Assembly (NCBI GenBank): GCA_004282745.1
Contig: SHMT01000001.1
Coordinates: 124,001 to 188,000 of the forward strand
Length of the DNA: 64,000 nt
Source of the DNA: Candidatus Scalindua sp. SCAELEC01
GTDB taxonomy: Bacteria; Planctomycetota; Brocadiia; Brocadiales; Scalinduaceae
Direction of reading: 5' to 3'
The notes under the pieces were generated by a model. That model was given only the letters and a program-made list of their open reading frames with translations. It was not told the origin of the DNA and searched no databases. A program made the translations under genes and the position numbers. Of this stretch, positions 9,395 to 18,797 are shown in pieces (positions within the stretch are counted from its first letter, which is position 1; each line of letters opens with the position of its first letter).

Positions 9395-9435
9395 TAGTAT
9401 CTGAACGAAAACCCTGTGTTTGAATGAAAAGTGCC
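9395..9435 (+). repeat. Repeat remnant (inverted double end)
   Basis: The sequence from 9395 to 9435 is nearly the reverse complement of the double right end of the copy at 47872-48021 (two adjacent arms, CTGAACGAAAAC and GTGTTTGAATGAAAAGTGCC). The rest of the element is absent. It ends only 8 nt before ATG 9443, and an alternative in-frame GTG (9431) lies inside it, so the repeat supplies the 5' leader of the next gene. Confidence 0.7.
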
Positions 9436-9442
9436 TAAGATA

Positions 9443-11032
9443 ATGACACGAAGAAATATTGCAATAGTGGGTGTTGGCAACTGGGGGAAAAATCTGGTTC
9501 GTGATTTTTATGCATTGGGGGCCCTCCACACGATTTGCGATAAGAACAGAGAGTTGGGGCACAAATTTCTCTCACAATTTCCCGACGTAAAATTTGTTGA
9601 TTCATTTGATCAGATATTAAACAATTCTTCGATTGATGGGGTAGTAATTGCAACACCTGCCCTGTATCATTATCCTCTTGCTAAGGATGCTCTTCTGGCA
9701 AGAAAACAGGTGTTTGTAGAGAAACCGTTAGCCCTTAAGGTTCATGAGGGAGAGGAGCTGGTTCGTATTGCACGGGAACAAGGCCTGATTCTCATGGTAG
9801 GCCATATCTTACACTATAGCCCGGCTGTAGAAAAACTTAAGGAACTTATTGATGCCGGCGAACTGGGGAAGATCCAATACATCTATTCGAACCGGCTCAA
9901 TATCGGCAAGATCAGAACTGAAGAAAATATACTCTGGAGCTTTGCTCCTCATGATATATCTGTTATACTCCTTCTGCTTAATGAGATACCTGAAACCGTT
10001 TATGCTCATGGTGGGAGTTACCTTCAAAGAGAGATTCCAGATGTAACGTTAACGACCATGGACTTTAAAAGTGGTGTAAAGTCTCACATCTTTGTCAGTT
10101 GGCTCCATCCATTTAAAGAGCAAAAACTTGTGGTTGTTGGGGATAAAAAGATGGCTGTTTTTGATGATATGAGTAAGGAAAAGCTATTTATTTATCCCCA
10201 CAGGATTGAGTGGGTGGATCGTATACCTGTCGTGTGCAAAGCTGAATTTGAAGTTGTGCCTATCGGGACTGACCAACCTTTAAAGGCTGAGTGTAAACAT
10301 TTTCTGGATTGTATTGAGGAAAACCAAACCCCAAGGACAGATGGTAATGAGGGACTTCGGGTGCTCCAAATACTTCAGGCTTGTCAAGAATCTTTAACCC
10401 ATGACGGTTTAAAACAGAAAATTGGCATTAGTGAAATGACCAGTGAACCTGTTGGACATACCCCTTTTGTCCATGAGTCTTCTTATGTTGATGAAGGGTG
10501 TGAAATTGGAAAAGATACCCAGATTTGGCGTTTTTCTCATGTTATGAAAGGATCTAAGATCGGTGATAACTGTATAATTGGGCAGAACGTCGCTGTCGGT
10601 CCGGACGTCATCGTAGGTAATGGCTGTAAAATACAGAACAATGTATCACTCTATAAGGGCGTAACCTTGGAAGATGATGTTTTCTGTGGGCCGTCCATGG
10701 TATTTACTAACGTATTTAACCCTCGTTCTGAGATTTCTCGAATTGGTGAATTACGGCCCACGTTGGTGAAAAAGGGGGCCACGATTGGTGCCAACAGTAC
10801 TATTGTGTGTGGTTATACGATAGGGAAATATTCCTTCATTGGCGCTGGATCAGTGGTAACAAAGGATGTCCCTGACTACGCACTCATCAAGGGTAATCCG
10901 GGACGTATAGTTGGGTGGATGTGCATGTGTGGAGTTAAAGTATGTTTTGATGAACAAGGGGCCGGTATCTGTAAAAGTTGCAATCTTGCATATGTCAAAA
11001 GAGATGATAGTACCGTAATAAGGAAACTATAG
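9443..11032 (+). CDS. Fused Gfo/Idh/MocA dehydrogenase and left-handed-beta-helix N-acetyltransferase
   Basis: About 529 residues, two enzymes in one chain. Residues 1-330: NAD(P) Rossmann domain (IAIVGVGNWGKN) with the EKPLA motif of Gfo/Idh/MocA sugar dehydrogenases. Residues about 345-480: hexapeptide repeats (GCEIGKDTQIWRFSHV, IGDNCIIGQNVAVGPDV) of the WlbB/WbpD acetyltransferase type. The last 40 residues hold CMC and CKSC pairs, a likely zinc ribbon. Known relatives WbpB/WlbA and WbpD/WlbB act at the 3-position of UDP-GlcNAcA (oxidation, then N-acetylation after an aminotransferase). No aminotransferase is present in this window, so that step must be encoded elsewhere or the substrate differs. 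Start is ATG 9443; GTG 9431 falls in repeat sequence. Confidence 0.85.
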   Translation: MTRRNIAIVGVGNWGKNLVRDFYALGALHTICDKNRELGHKFLSQFPDVKFVDSFDQILNNSSIDGVVIATPALYHYPLAKDALLARKQVFVEKPLALKVHEGEELVRIAREQGLILMVGHILHYSPAVEKLKELIDAGELGKIQYIYSNRLNIGKIRTEENILWSFAPHDISVILLLLNEIPETVYAHGGSYLQREIPDVTLTTMDFKSGVKSHIFVSWLHPFKEQKLVVVGDKKMAVFDDMSKEKLFIYPHRIEWVDRIPVVCKAEFEVVPIGTDQPLKAECKHFLDCIEENQTPRTDGNEGLRVLQILQACQESLTHDGLKQKIGISEMTSEPVGHTPFVHESSYVDEGCEIGKDTQIWRFSHVMKGSKIGDNCIIGQNVAVGPDVIVGNGCKIQNNVSLYKGVTLEDDVFCGPSMVFTNVFNPRSEISRIGELRPTLVKKGATIGANSTIVCGYTIGKYSFIGAGSVVTKDVPDYALIKGNPGRIVGWMCMCGVKVCFDEQGAGICKSCNLAYVKRDDSTVIRKL

Positions 11033-11041
11033 ACGCTTGCC

Positions 11042-11067
11042 AGAACGTTTCGTTCTATAGAATTTTT
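11042..11067 (+). terminator. Possible terminator hairpin
   Basis: AGAACG (11042-11047) pairs with CGTTCT (11051-11056) around a 3-nt loop, with TTTTT at 11063-11067. The stem is short (6 bp), so termination would be weak. It lies 9 nt after the stop of the dehydrogenase-acetyltransferase gene, in a 144-nt gap before the NeuB-type gene. Confidence 0.35.
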
Positions 11068-11176
11068 ACAATAGAAAGTAGCTATGGACTTTTTTCACGC
11101 TGGAGGCACTATTTTTTAAGAACCCGAATCGGTGAAGAGAGATCTTTACAAGTTTTTCACTGGGAGAAAATTTTTT

Positions 11177-12223
11177 ATGAACACTTTTCGTTTTGGTAAA
11201 AGCGTGGTTTCTGATAATGGACCATGTTTTGTAATAGCAGAGATTGGGCATAATCATCAGGGAAAGCTGGAAACTGCTCTTGAAATGGTCAAGGTTGCGG
11301 CAAATTGCGGTGCCCACGCAGTGAAATTTCAAAAGAGAGATAATAAGAACCTCTACACAAAGACATTCTATAATAAACCGTATGATAACGAGAATAGTTA
11401 CGGTGCAACGTATGGAGAGCATCGGGAATATCTCGAATTTGGTTGGGATGAGTATGTTGCAATTAAGAATTATGCTGAAGGGAATGGGGTTGAATTTATG
11501 GCTGCGGCCTTCGATTTTAAGAGCGTAGACTTTCTTGAGAAATTAGGCATAACCAGTTATAAGATTGCTTCCGGAGATCTCACTAACACTCCCCTCCTGA
11601 TATATGTTGCTAAATTGGGAAAACCCATGTTTGTTTCAACGGGAGCTGCTACTTTCGATGAGATACGGATAGCCTATGAAACGATTCGTCCCCACAATGA
11701 TAAAATCTGTTTTCTGCATTGTATTGCTGAATACCCTGTTGAATACCAGAACTTAAATTTAAGGGTTTTAAAGACCTTAAAAAGGGAATTCCCCGATGCG
11801 ATAGTAGGATATTCCAGTCATGACAATGGGATTTTAGCACCCGTAATTGCCTATATGCTTGGTGCAAGGGTGGTGGAAAAACATTTTACGTTGAACCGTT
11901 CCTGGAAAGGGACAGACCATCGGTTCTCACTGGAACCGGAGGGGCTGCGAAAACAGATACGGGATTTGAATCGTGTGGATCTCTCTCTTGGAGATGGAGA
12001 GCGCGTCATCTATGACTATGAACGAGAAGCGAGAAATAAGATGGGGAAGGGCACCTACGCATCTGGACCGTTATCCGCAGGTACTATCCTTACACAGAAA
12101 GATATTATCTTTAGGACCCCTGCTAACGGAGTTCCACCCTATGTGGCTGATAAAATCATAGGCAGGAAGCTGAAAGTTGATCTAGATGAAGAGGCGCCTA
12201 TCTCTCTGGATTACCTGGAGTGA
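11177..12223 (+). CDS. neuB: NeuB-type nonulosonic acid synthase
   Basis: 348 residues. A TIM-barrel with FVIAEIGHNHQG at the N-terminus, AVKFQ, the YKIASGDL block and SSHDNG matches N-acetylneuraminate/legionaminate/pseudaminate synthases, which condense phosphoenolpyruvate with a six-carbon N-acetyl sugar. The C-terminal 60 residues are the SAF (antifreeze-like) domain (GPLSAGTILTQKDI). The exact sugar cannot be told from motifs. GTG 11132 would add 15 residues, but GGGAGA at 11162-11167 lies 9 nt before ATG 11177, which is preferred. With the NeuA-type gene at 19108 it defines a CMP-nonulosonate pathway, acting in the cytosol before export by the flippase. Confidence 0.9.
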   Translation: MNTFRFGKSVVSDNGPCFVIAEIGHNHQGKLETALEMVKVAANCGAHAVKFQKRDNKNLYTKTFYNKPYDNENSYGATYGEHREYLEFGWDEYVAIKNYAEGNGVEFMAAAFDFKSVDFLEKLGITSYKIASGDLTNTPLLIYVAKLGKPMFVSTGAATFDEIRIAYETIRPHNDKICFLHCIAEYPVEYQNLNLRVLKTLKREFPDAIVGYSSHDNGILAPVIAYMLGARVVEKHFTLNRSWKGTDHRFSLEPEGLRKQIRDLNRVDLSLGDGERVIYDYEREARNKMGKGTYASGPLSAGTILTQKDIIFRTPANGVPPYVADKIIGRKLKVDLDEEAPISLDYLE

Positions 12224-12230
12224 ACATGAC

Positions 12231-12250
12231 GAGTGTTTGAACGAAAATTA
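12231..12250 (+). repeat. Left-arm fragment of the palindromic repeat
   Basis: GAGTGTTTGAACGAAAATTA matches the first 20 bases of the repeat family. Only the outer part of the left arm is present. It lies 7 nt after the stop of the NeuB-type gene, again at a 3' gene end. Confidence 0.55.
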
Positions 12251-12297
12251 CATAGAACAATCTTTATATAAGGTTTCGTGGATCCTAAATTCGTAAG

Positions 12298-13134
12298 ATG
12301 ACAAAAACTCATAATGGAACCGGATCAATTACTCCTGTAGATAAACTCTTTAGTTTATCGGGTAAGGTTGCAATTGTGACTGGTGCAGCCGGGCAACTAG
12401 GTGGCGAATATGTGCAAACGCTGCTTGCTGCCAATGCATCTGTCGCAGCATTTGATATCAGGTTGGACAATCCTAAATCGAAACTAGGGGAGATTGATTC
12501 TGACAATTTGTTATTAGTGGAGGCAGACATCACGAAGAGGAAATCTCTTGAAGAGGGGCTGGAAGAGGTGGAATCTCGGTTTGCTCCTCCTACGATTTTG
12601 GTCAATAATGCCGCTGTCGATGCTCCTCCAAATGCATCAGAGCAGGAAACGGGACCGTTTGAAACATACCCCGAGTCGTCGTGGCGGGCCATAATGGACG
12701 TAAACTTAACGGGAATGTTCTTGTCTTGCCAGGTGATAGGGGGAGCGATTGCAAAGGGGGGTAAAGGCAGTATCATCAATATCTCTTCTATCTACGGTAA
12801 CCTTTCTCCGGACCAGAGGTTATATGAGTATAAGGAAGAGCCTTTCTTTAAACCGGTTTCGTACTCAGTTTCCAAGTCGGGTGTTTTGAATCTTACCCGG
12901 TATCTTGCCACCTACTGGGCCCAGGAGGGGGTACGGGTCAACACTCTCACATTAGGGGGAGTATTTAATAATCAGGATGAGACGTTTTTAAAGAATTACT
13001 GTTCAAAAGTCCCTCTCGGGCGCATGGCGGAAGAAGGTGAATACAGTAGCGCGGTACTTTTTTTGGCTTCAGACGCCTCCTCCTACATGACAGGAGCCAA
13101 TTTAATCATAGATGGTGGGTACAGTTGCTGGTAG
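12298..13134 (+). CDS. Short-chain dehydrogenase/reductase (PtmA-like)
   Basis: 278 residues, cytosolic. The nucleotide-binding motif is TGAAGQLGG (about 28-36), the NNA block is LVNNAAVD, the catalytic serine lies in INISSIYG, and YSVSK gives the Tyr-x3-Lys pair. The C-terminal block ASDASSYMTGANLIIDGG is typical of the classical SDR family. SDRs of this type (called PtmA in Campylobacter flagellin-glycan clusters) accompany nonulosonate genes and are thought to help make the amino-sugar precursor. Its position between neuB and the aldehyde dehydrogenase supports a sugar substrate. Start ATG 12298 has only a weak ribosome binding site. A full palindromic repeat follows directly after the stop. 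Confidence 0.8.
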   Translation: MTKTHNGTGSITPVDKLFSLSGKVAIVTGAAGQLGGEYVQTLLAANASVAAFDIRLDNPKSKLGEIDSDNLLLVEADITKRKSLEEGLEEVESRFAPPTILVNNAAVDAPPNASEQETGPFETYPESSWRAIMDVNLTGMFLSCQVIGGAIAKGGKGSIINISSIYGNLSPDQRLYEYKEEPFFKPVSYSVSKSGVLNLTRYLATYWAQEGVRVNTLTLGGVFNNQDETFLKNYCSKVPLGRMAEEGEYSSAVLFLASDASSYMTGANLIIDGGYSCW

Positions 13135-13135
13135 G

Positions 13136-13265
13136 TAGTGGTTGAACCAAAACTACCCGCCTACTTCGTTGCTGCAAAAATTTCGTAATCCTCACGTACT
13201 TGAGTACGCTCCGGTTACAAAATTTTTACGCGCCTTGTATCTGGGCAGTTTTGGTTCAACCACTA
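13136..13265 (+). repeat. Full palindromic repeat copy B (single right end)
   Basis: 130 bp with near-perfect terminal inversion: TAGTGGTTGAACCAAAACTA against the right arm CAGTTTTGGTTCAACCACTA. Both arms share compensating changes relative to other copies (GTTTGAACG to GGTTGAACC), so pairing has been kept. The inner block has CGTACTTGAGTACG and AAATTT-type complementary tracts. It starts 1 nt after the SDR stop and ends about 100 nt before the aldehyde dehydrogenase gene. Single-end form, unlike copies A and D. Confidence 0.85.
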
Positions 13266-13362
13266 CTTCGGGTACAGAAAAAATAACTTGTTAATTTATC
13301 GCCCGTCCGAATGGCTTTGATCGGGTGGGCACTCAGTTTTAAGTCAGGTTTGGAGTTAAAAA

Positions 13363-14853
13363 ATGACGAAACAGTTTAAGAATTATATTAATGGTGAATG
13401 GGTTGATGCCTCATCCGGTGAGACATTTGAGAATATGAACCCGTCAAACCGTGAAGAGATTTTAGGGGTTTACCCACGGTCGAATAAGGAAGATGTTGAC
13501 TCTGCTGTCAAGGTTGCGCTTGATGCATTTAAATTGTGGAAGGCAGTTCCACCGACTGAGAGAGGTGAGATGCTTTTTAAGGCAGGCTCTCTTATGGCTT
13601 CAAGAAAAAAAGAGCTTGCAGAAATCCTCTCTCGTGAAAACGGGAAGACCGTAACCGGGGCGATGGGCGATATTCAATCAGGCATAGATATGGCCTTTTT
13701 TGCGGCAGGTGAGGGGCGGAGGTTTTACGGAAAGACTACTCCTTCCGGGTTAAGGGACCGTTTTGCCATGACGAAGAGATATCCTATAGGCGTTATGGGG
13801 ATCATTACCTCATGGAACTTTCCCATGGCTATAACCTGTTGGAAGACATTTCCTGCACTGGTGTGTGGGAACACCGTAGTCTTAAAGTCTGAAGAAAATA
13901 CTCCTGAAACGGCAGTTGAGTTTGTAAAAGTCCTTGAGGAGGCGGGTCTTCCAAAGGGAGTACTGAACCTCATTCACGGATTTGGAGCTGAAGCTGGAGA
14001 GGCCCTCACTCTTCATCCCCAGGTGTCCATGATCTCTTTTACCGGTTCAAGTGAGGTGGGAAAAAGGATTGGAAGCAATTGTGCGGGAAGACTTGCGAAG
14101 GTCTCTCTTGAGCTTGGGGGGAAGAATGGCGTTGTTGTAATGGACGATGCGGACCTTGATCTTGCTGCAGACGGTGTGGTCTGTGGCGCTTTTTCCATAT
14201 CGGGTCAAAGGTGTACGGCGACAGGCCGTGTTATTGTGCATAAGGATGTGTACGACCTCTTTGTTGAGAAACTCCTCACCCTTACCAGGGCCCAGAAGGT
14301 GGGACCCGGTTGTGATGAATCCTCTCAAGTTACCGGTCTCATTAGCAGAAAACAGAGAGACAGGGTTCTTGGGTACATCGATCGTGCTGTACGCGATGGC
14401 GCGAGGATACTGGCTGGAGGAAGGCCTCTTACCGGTGGCGTATACGATAAGGGATATTATATTGAGCCAACGGTAATGGAAAATGTAACAACCGATATGG
14501 AGATAGCTAGAGATGAGGTATTTGGTCCGGTTCTTGTGGTCCTTAAGGCCGGATCCTATGATGATGCGATTAAGAGTCTCAATGCATGCCCGTATGGACT
14601 CTCTTCCTCTCTATTTACCAAAGAGGTAAACCACGCCATGCGTTTTTTTGATGATTCTGAGAGTGGCGTTTGTTATATAAACGCCCCGACATTTGGTTCA
14701 GAGCCTCACCTGCCGTTTGGCGGTCTCAAGAGTTCCGGTCTTGGTTATCGAGAGGTAGGCTGGGCAGCGATTGAGGCGTTCTCTGAAGTAAAGACTCTGT
14801 ATATCGATTACAGCGCTAAGATCCAGAACGTACAATTTGAAAAGAAAGAGTAG
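13363..14853 (+). CDS. NAD(P)-dependent aldehyde dehydrogenase
   Basis: 496 residues, the full family length. N-terminal INGEWVDASSGETFE start, the ITSWNFPMA coenzyme-binding block, the general base E250 in LELGGKNG and the nucleophile C284 in GQRCTATGR are all present, so it should be active. It oxidises an aldehyde to an acid. The neighbours suggest a sugar-derived or small semialdehyde substrate rather than general catabolism. Similarity by eye is nearest to the succinate-semialdehyde / alpha-ketoglutarate-semialdehyde group. ATG 13363 follows GGAGTT, a fair ribosome binding site. Only 8 nt separate it from the transketolase gene, which suggests coupled function. Confidence 0.9.
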   Translation: MTKQFKNYINGEWVDASSGETFENMNPSNREEILGVYPRSNKEDVDSAVKVALDAFKLWKAVPPTERGEMLFKAGSLMASRKKELAEILSRENGKTVTGAMGDIQSGIDMAFFAAGEGRRFYGKTTPSGLRDRFAMTKRYPIGVMGIITSWNFPMAITCWKTFPALVCGNTVVLKSEENTPETAVEFVKVLEEAGLPKGVLNLIHGFGAEAGEALTLHPQVSMISFTGSSEVGKRIGSNCAGRLAKVSLELGGKNGVVVMDDADLDLAADGVVCGAFSISGQRCTATGRVIVHKDVYDLFVEKLLTLTRAQKVGPGCDESSQVTGLISRKQRDRVLGYIDRAVRDGARILAGGRPLTGGVYDKGYYIEPTVMENVTTDMEIARDEVFGPVLVVLKAGSYDDAIKSLNACPYGLSSSLFTKEVNHAMRFFDDSESGVCYINAPTFGSEPHLPFGGLKSSGLGYREVGWAAIEAFSEVKTLYIDYSAKIQNVQFEKKE

Positions 14854-14861
14854 ACGAGATT

Positions 14862-16793
14862 ATGCTAAAGATAGGATTTGTTCCCTACAACGAATTTACC
14901 CGTATCAGAGATGCAAATATTGAGGAATTTGACAAACTTCGTATTGTAAGCGCTTTTTGTAGACTTAACACCCTTTCAGCGGTGAAAAAAGCTGGCTCTG
15001 GACACCTCGGTTCAAGTTTCAGTGCCTTGGATATTGTCGTATTCCTCTATTTTAATGAAATGAATACTCTGGATCTTGGGATTGAGAATCCAGATCGGGA
15101 CATCTATTTCTCCTCCAAAGGTCATGAATGCCCCGGTATGTATTCTGTACTTTTTTCTGCAGGCATTATCAGTTACGAGAAACTGCTCAAACTGAGACGG
15201 TTGGGAGGTCTGGATGGCCATCCAGATATAAAGATTCCCGGTATTGAGGCGAACTCCGGCTCTCTTGGTATGGGGATCTCCAAGGCGAAAGGAATGGGGT
15301 TGGCCAAGATGCTCAGGGGAAATGAGGGCCGCGTAATTGTGATGACAGGCGACGGAGAACTCCAGGAGGGACAGATATGGGAGTCTCTTCAGACGACCGT
15401 GCATCAGAAAATCAACAACCTCCACGTGATAGTTGACTTTAATAAGATACAGACAGATAAAGCGGTAAGTGAGATCATAGATCTCAGAGACTTAGAGAGA
15501 AAATTCGAGGTGTTTGGTTGGCATGTAGAACGGTGCGATGGACACGATTTTACGAAGCTTTCCCAGGTTTTTAAGGACTTTAAGGGGGTCACGGACAGGC
15601 CCAAGGTTCTTATTGCGGACACGGTAAAGGGGAAGGGCGTGTCGTTTATGGAAGGGCCAACGTCCCTCAAGTCAAATGGGGGCTTGTACCAATGGCACTC
15701 CGGGGCACCGGATGATGAAGCATATGAGGCAGGTATAAGAGAGCTAGTTGAGAGTGCGAATGCTGAGTTGAAGAGATGTGGGCTTGATTCCCTGACATTA
15801 GAGGAAGTTGAGACCAGAGAGAAGCGGAGGCCTAAGCTTAAGGATTCTGCAGAAAAGGTGGTAACCGCATACGGAGAGGCGCTCGTTAAACTGGGAGAAA
15901 AGAGAGAAGAACTCATAGTGCTTGATGCCGATCTTTCCGCCGACTGTGGACTTAGGCCATTTGAAAACAGGTTTCCGGAACGTTTTGTAGAGAATGGAAT
16001 TGCCGAGCAGGACATGGTTTCTATGGCTGGAGGGCTTGCGCTTCACGGCTTTTTACCTGTTGTGAACTCATTCGGGGTCTTCCTTGCGTCAAGGGCAAAT
16101 GAGCAGATCTATGCCAATGCGAGTGAGGAGACGAAAATTATCTATGTGTGCCATTACTCCGGGTTGATCCCGGCTGGTCCGGGAAAGTCACACCAGAGTC
16201 TCCGTGATATCTCTCTCTTCGGGGCGCTTCCTAATTGTGTGATTCTTGAGCCTTGTAACGCTGAAGAGACCAGAAATGTTATTGAGTGGTGTATCAATGA
16301 GGCAAAAGAGAGCTGCATGGTTCGGCTCGTCATCTCTCCATCTCCCCGTACCATACTCCTCCCTGAAGGACATACATTTAAACCGGGAGAGGGTGCGGTA
16401 TTGACTTCAGGACGTGATGCTGTCCTGTTTGCGTATGGCCCAGTTATGCTTCATGAGGCGCTTCTGGCTTCAGAGATTCTTGAAGAGAGGAATATTTCAC
16501 TGAAAGTTGTTAATATGCCATGGCTTAACCGATTAAAAAGTGATTGGATTGAAAACAGCGTTGGTGAATGTGAACTGATAATGACACTCGACAACCATGC
16601 TCCAATTGGTGGGTTTGGTGATATGATGACCAGTGTTGTGTTAGGGTCTGAAAAATTGAGAAACAGGAAATTCAGAAAACTTGCCGTCAATGGTTATCCT
16701 GCATGTGGAACACCCCAAGAGGCGCTCAAGGCCCATGGAATTGATGGGGAGAGTTTGGCTCACATTGTTTTGAAAGAAGTTGGAAGCAGGTAA
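14862..16793 (+). CDS. Full-length transketolase-like enzyme
   Basis: 643 residues with all three transketolase regions. The ThDP-binding domain has GSGHLGSS near residue 45 and the GDG motif at 163-165 (GDGELQEGQIWES) with the closing N in VDFNK. The pyrimidine domain has the activating glutamate in FVENGIAEQDM. The C-terminal domain (about 500-643) is complete. It moves two-carbon ketol units between sugars or onto aldehydes. Placement 8 nt after an aldehyde dehydrogenase and inside a glycan cluster suggests a dedicated biosynthetic role, not the central pentose phosphate enzyme. The wording of its motifs (GQIWES) is that of the shorter two-subunit transketolases, here joined in one chain. 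Confidence 0.88.
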   Translation: MLKIGFVPYNEFTRIRDANIEEFDKLRIVSAFCRLNTLSAVKKAGSGHLGSSFSALDIVVFLYFNEMNTLDLGIENPDRDIYFSSKGHECPGMYSVLFSAGIISYEKLLKLRRLGGLDGHPDIKIPGIEANSGSLGMGISKAKGMGLAKMLRGNEGRVIVMTGDGELQEGQIWESLQTTVHQKINNLHVIVDFNKIQTDKAVSEIIDLRDLERKFEVFGWHVERCDGHDFTKLSQVFKDFKGVTDRPKVLIADTVKGKGVSFMEGPTSLKSNGGLYQWHSGAPDDEAYEAGIRELVESANAELKRCGLDSLTLEEVETREKRRPKLKDSAEKVVTAYGEALVKLGEKREELIVLDADLSADCGLRPFENRFPERFVENGIAEQDMVSMAGGLALHGFLPVVNSFGVFLASRANEQIYANASEETKIIYVCHYSGLIPAGPGKSHQSLRDISLFGALPNCVILEPCNAEETRNVIEWCINEAKESCMVRLVISPSPRTILLPEGHTFKPGEGAVLTSGRDAVLFAYGPVMLHEALLASEILEERNISLKVVNMPWLNRLKSDWIENSVGECELIMTLDNHAPIGGFGDMMTSVVLGSEKLRNRKFRKLAVNGYPACGTPQEALKAHGIDGESLAHIVLKEVGSR

Positions 16794-16801
16794 TATCTCA
16801 T

Positions 16802-18124
16802 ATGGGCCAATTTGCTACCTATTCATTTAATACCACGGTATCCCAGTTTGCTATTCTTGCCCTCTCTCTGGGAACATCGATAATTACGGCAAGGTGTCTT
16901 GGTCCTGAAGGGAAAGGGGAGTTGACACTGTTACTCTTGATACCCCTTTTTGCTACCACCTTTGGTAGGCTTGGTCTTGGACATGCAACGAACTACTATG
17001 CATCGAGGACATCCCCTACGAGACTTATCGTAAATTGTCTCATCCTCTCGCTGATCTTAAGCATAGGTGTTACTGCGGTTTGTGTACCCACCATCTACCT
17101 CCTAAGAGAGACCTTCTTTAAGACCATAAACGTAAGACTTTTAATGACAATCTCTTTTATTACCCCATTTTATATATTGAATTACCATTTCATCTGTATC
17201 ATTCAGGGACTCTACAAGATCAACCTCATGAATGTCCTCTTTGTTGTTCAATCAGGTGTAAACCTGGCACTTCTGATTGCACTGTTGATTGTAAAGGATT
17301 ATGGCCTAAACGGGGCTGTGATAGCGGCTATTTCGGCACTTCTTATTTCAGTTTTGGTACGGGCAGGCTTTCTCTTAAAGGAGATTGAGACAAGCGAAAT
17401 TAGGGTGGACGGTGATGTTATTAGAGGTTTACTGAGTTTTGGTTTAAAGTCACATGTGGGCAATATCCTGAAGGACATTACGTACAGGGGTGATATTTTG
17501 TTGATAAGTTATTTTCTTAACCCGGCTACGGTAGGTTTATACATTGTCGCTATGCATGTAGCCGAGGTAATATGGAAGATTCCTGAGTCGGTGGGGAGCG
17601 TGCTGTTGCCGAGGGTCTCACAGATGGAGATGGAAGAGGCGCGGAGGTTTACGCCAATTGTATGCAAGCTTGTGGTGTTACCTGTCTTAATAACGTGTAT
17701 ACTCCTCTTTTTGTTTGGAAAGATCCTCATCACGTTTGCCTTTGGTCACGCATTCTTACCTTCAGCCACTGTCTTGCTGATTTTGCTGCCGGGTATTTTC
17801 TTTTTTGCGGTATGGAAAATTATTGCGAACGCTCTGATTGCGCAAGGGCATCCTTCAAAATACAGTGTAACATCGGGAGTCTCTTTGGTAACGATGTTGC
17901 TTTTTGACATTATCCTGATCCCCCGCTATGGTATACAAGGTGCGGCCCTGGCTTCAACACTCTCATATACATTGGCAACTTTTACGATCATATTTATCTA
18001 TACGAGGCTTACGGATAGCCTGATTACGGAGATGTTTCTCCCTGTGAGGGCTGATTTTTTTTATTACAAGGATTTTTTTAAGTCATTGGGGGGGAAACTT
18101 TTTGGTATTACCTCAGGACGATAA
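16802..18124 (+). CDS. Wzx-like polysaccharide flippase (MOP superfamily)
   Basis: 440 residues, about 12 membrane helices along the whole chain. The N-terminus (TARCLGPEGKGELTLL near 30-45) and the repeating ALxxLLL helix pattern are typical of polysaccharide-exporting MATE-like flippases, which move undecaprenyl-linked oligosaccharides over the inner membrane. ATG 16802 lies 8 nt after the transketolase stop, so it is probably in the same transcript. This is the only Wzx-like protein in the window; a Wzy-type polymerase was not identified with certainty, though several polytopic proteins at 50-56 kb could fill that role. Confidence 0.85.
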   Translation: MGQFATYSFNTTVSQFAILALSLGTSIITARCLGPEGKGELTLLLLIPLFATTFGRLGLGHATNYYASRTSPTRLIVNCLILSLILSIGVTAVCVPTIYLLRETFFKTINVRLLMTISFITPFYILNYHFICIIQGLYKINLMNVLFVVQSGVNLALLIALLIVKDYGLNGAVIAAISALLISVLVRAGFLLKEIETSEIRVDGDVIRGLLSFGLKSHVGNILKDITYRGDILLISYFLNPATVGLYIVAMHVAEVIWKIPESVGSVLLPRVSQMEMEEARRFTPIVCKLVVLPVLITCILLFLFGKILITFAFGHAFLPSATVLLILLPGIFFFAVWKIIANALIAQGHPSKYSVTSGVSLVTMLLFDIILIPRYGIQGAALASTLSYTLATFTIIFIYTRLTDSLITEMFLPVRADFFYYKDFFKSLGGKLFGITSGR

Positions 18125-18149
18125 AAACCGGTATGAGAACTCTCCTAAA

Positions 18150-18797
18150 ATGAGCGACTGGAAAACCTATTTTGAAAAAAGCGATAGAAACATCTTTAAA
18201 CAGTGCCTTTCCGCCAGACGTCTGATTGAGATAATAATCGATACCATACCCAAGGGGGGAAGAGTGTTAGAAGCTGGATGTGGTACCGCTCTCCTTTCAT
18301 TGCTGCTGGCAGATTATGGATATGACGTTACGGCGCTCGATCTGACAGACGGAATAATAGATTATGCGAAAAAGAGGATCTGTGTTGACAAGGTTAAACT
18401 CAATATTATACGGGGAGACATCTTCAAACTCTCATCTCTTTTTGAGGAGCGTTATTTCGACGTGGTTTGTAATAGCGGCGTAATGGAACATTTTTCAGAT
18501 GAGGAGATTGTGAGGGGCCTTGCAGAACAGAAAAAGGTATCAAAGATGGTTATCTTCAATGTTCCCAATAATCACAATGTACTTACGGAAGGACATTTTG
18601 GTGATGAGCGGTTCCTGAGCAACAAGAAGTGGGTGTCGTTGATAAAAAATGCCGGTTTTAAGAGCGTTAACGTATATGGGGGGTATTATGTAACAAGACC
18701 TGCATATTTACTACCGAGCATTGTATTTAAACACGGGTTTTATTTTGATTTTTTGTGGAAGTGCTTTAGTCGGCACTCTGTTTTTGTCTGTGAGTAG
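18150..18797 (+). CDS. Class I SAM-dependent methyltransferase
   Basis: 215 residues. Motif I is VLEAGCGTALLS, followed by the acidic VTALDLTDG end of strand 2 and the CNSGVMEHF block typical of small-molecule methyltransferases. Cytosolic. The open frame can start at TTG 18102 within the flippase gene, but ATG 18150 gives a normal N-terminus and needs no overlap. The acceptor is likely a sugar in the glycan (inference from context). The stop codon TAG (18795-18797) is the first triplet of palindromic repeat copy C. Confidence 0.8.
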   Translation: MSDWKTYFEKSDRNIFKQCLSARRLIEIIIDTIPKGGRVLEAGCGTALLSLLLADYGYDVTALDLTDGIIDYAKKRICVDKVKLNIIRGDIFKLSSLFEERYFDVVCNSGVMEHFSDEEIVRGLAEQKKVSKMVIFNVPNNHNVLTEGHFGDERFLSNKKWVSLIKNAGFKSVNVYGGYYVTRPAYLLPSIVFKHGFYFDFLWKCFSRHSVFVCE

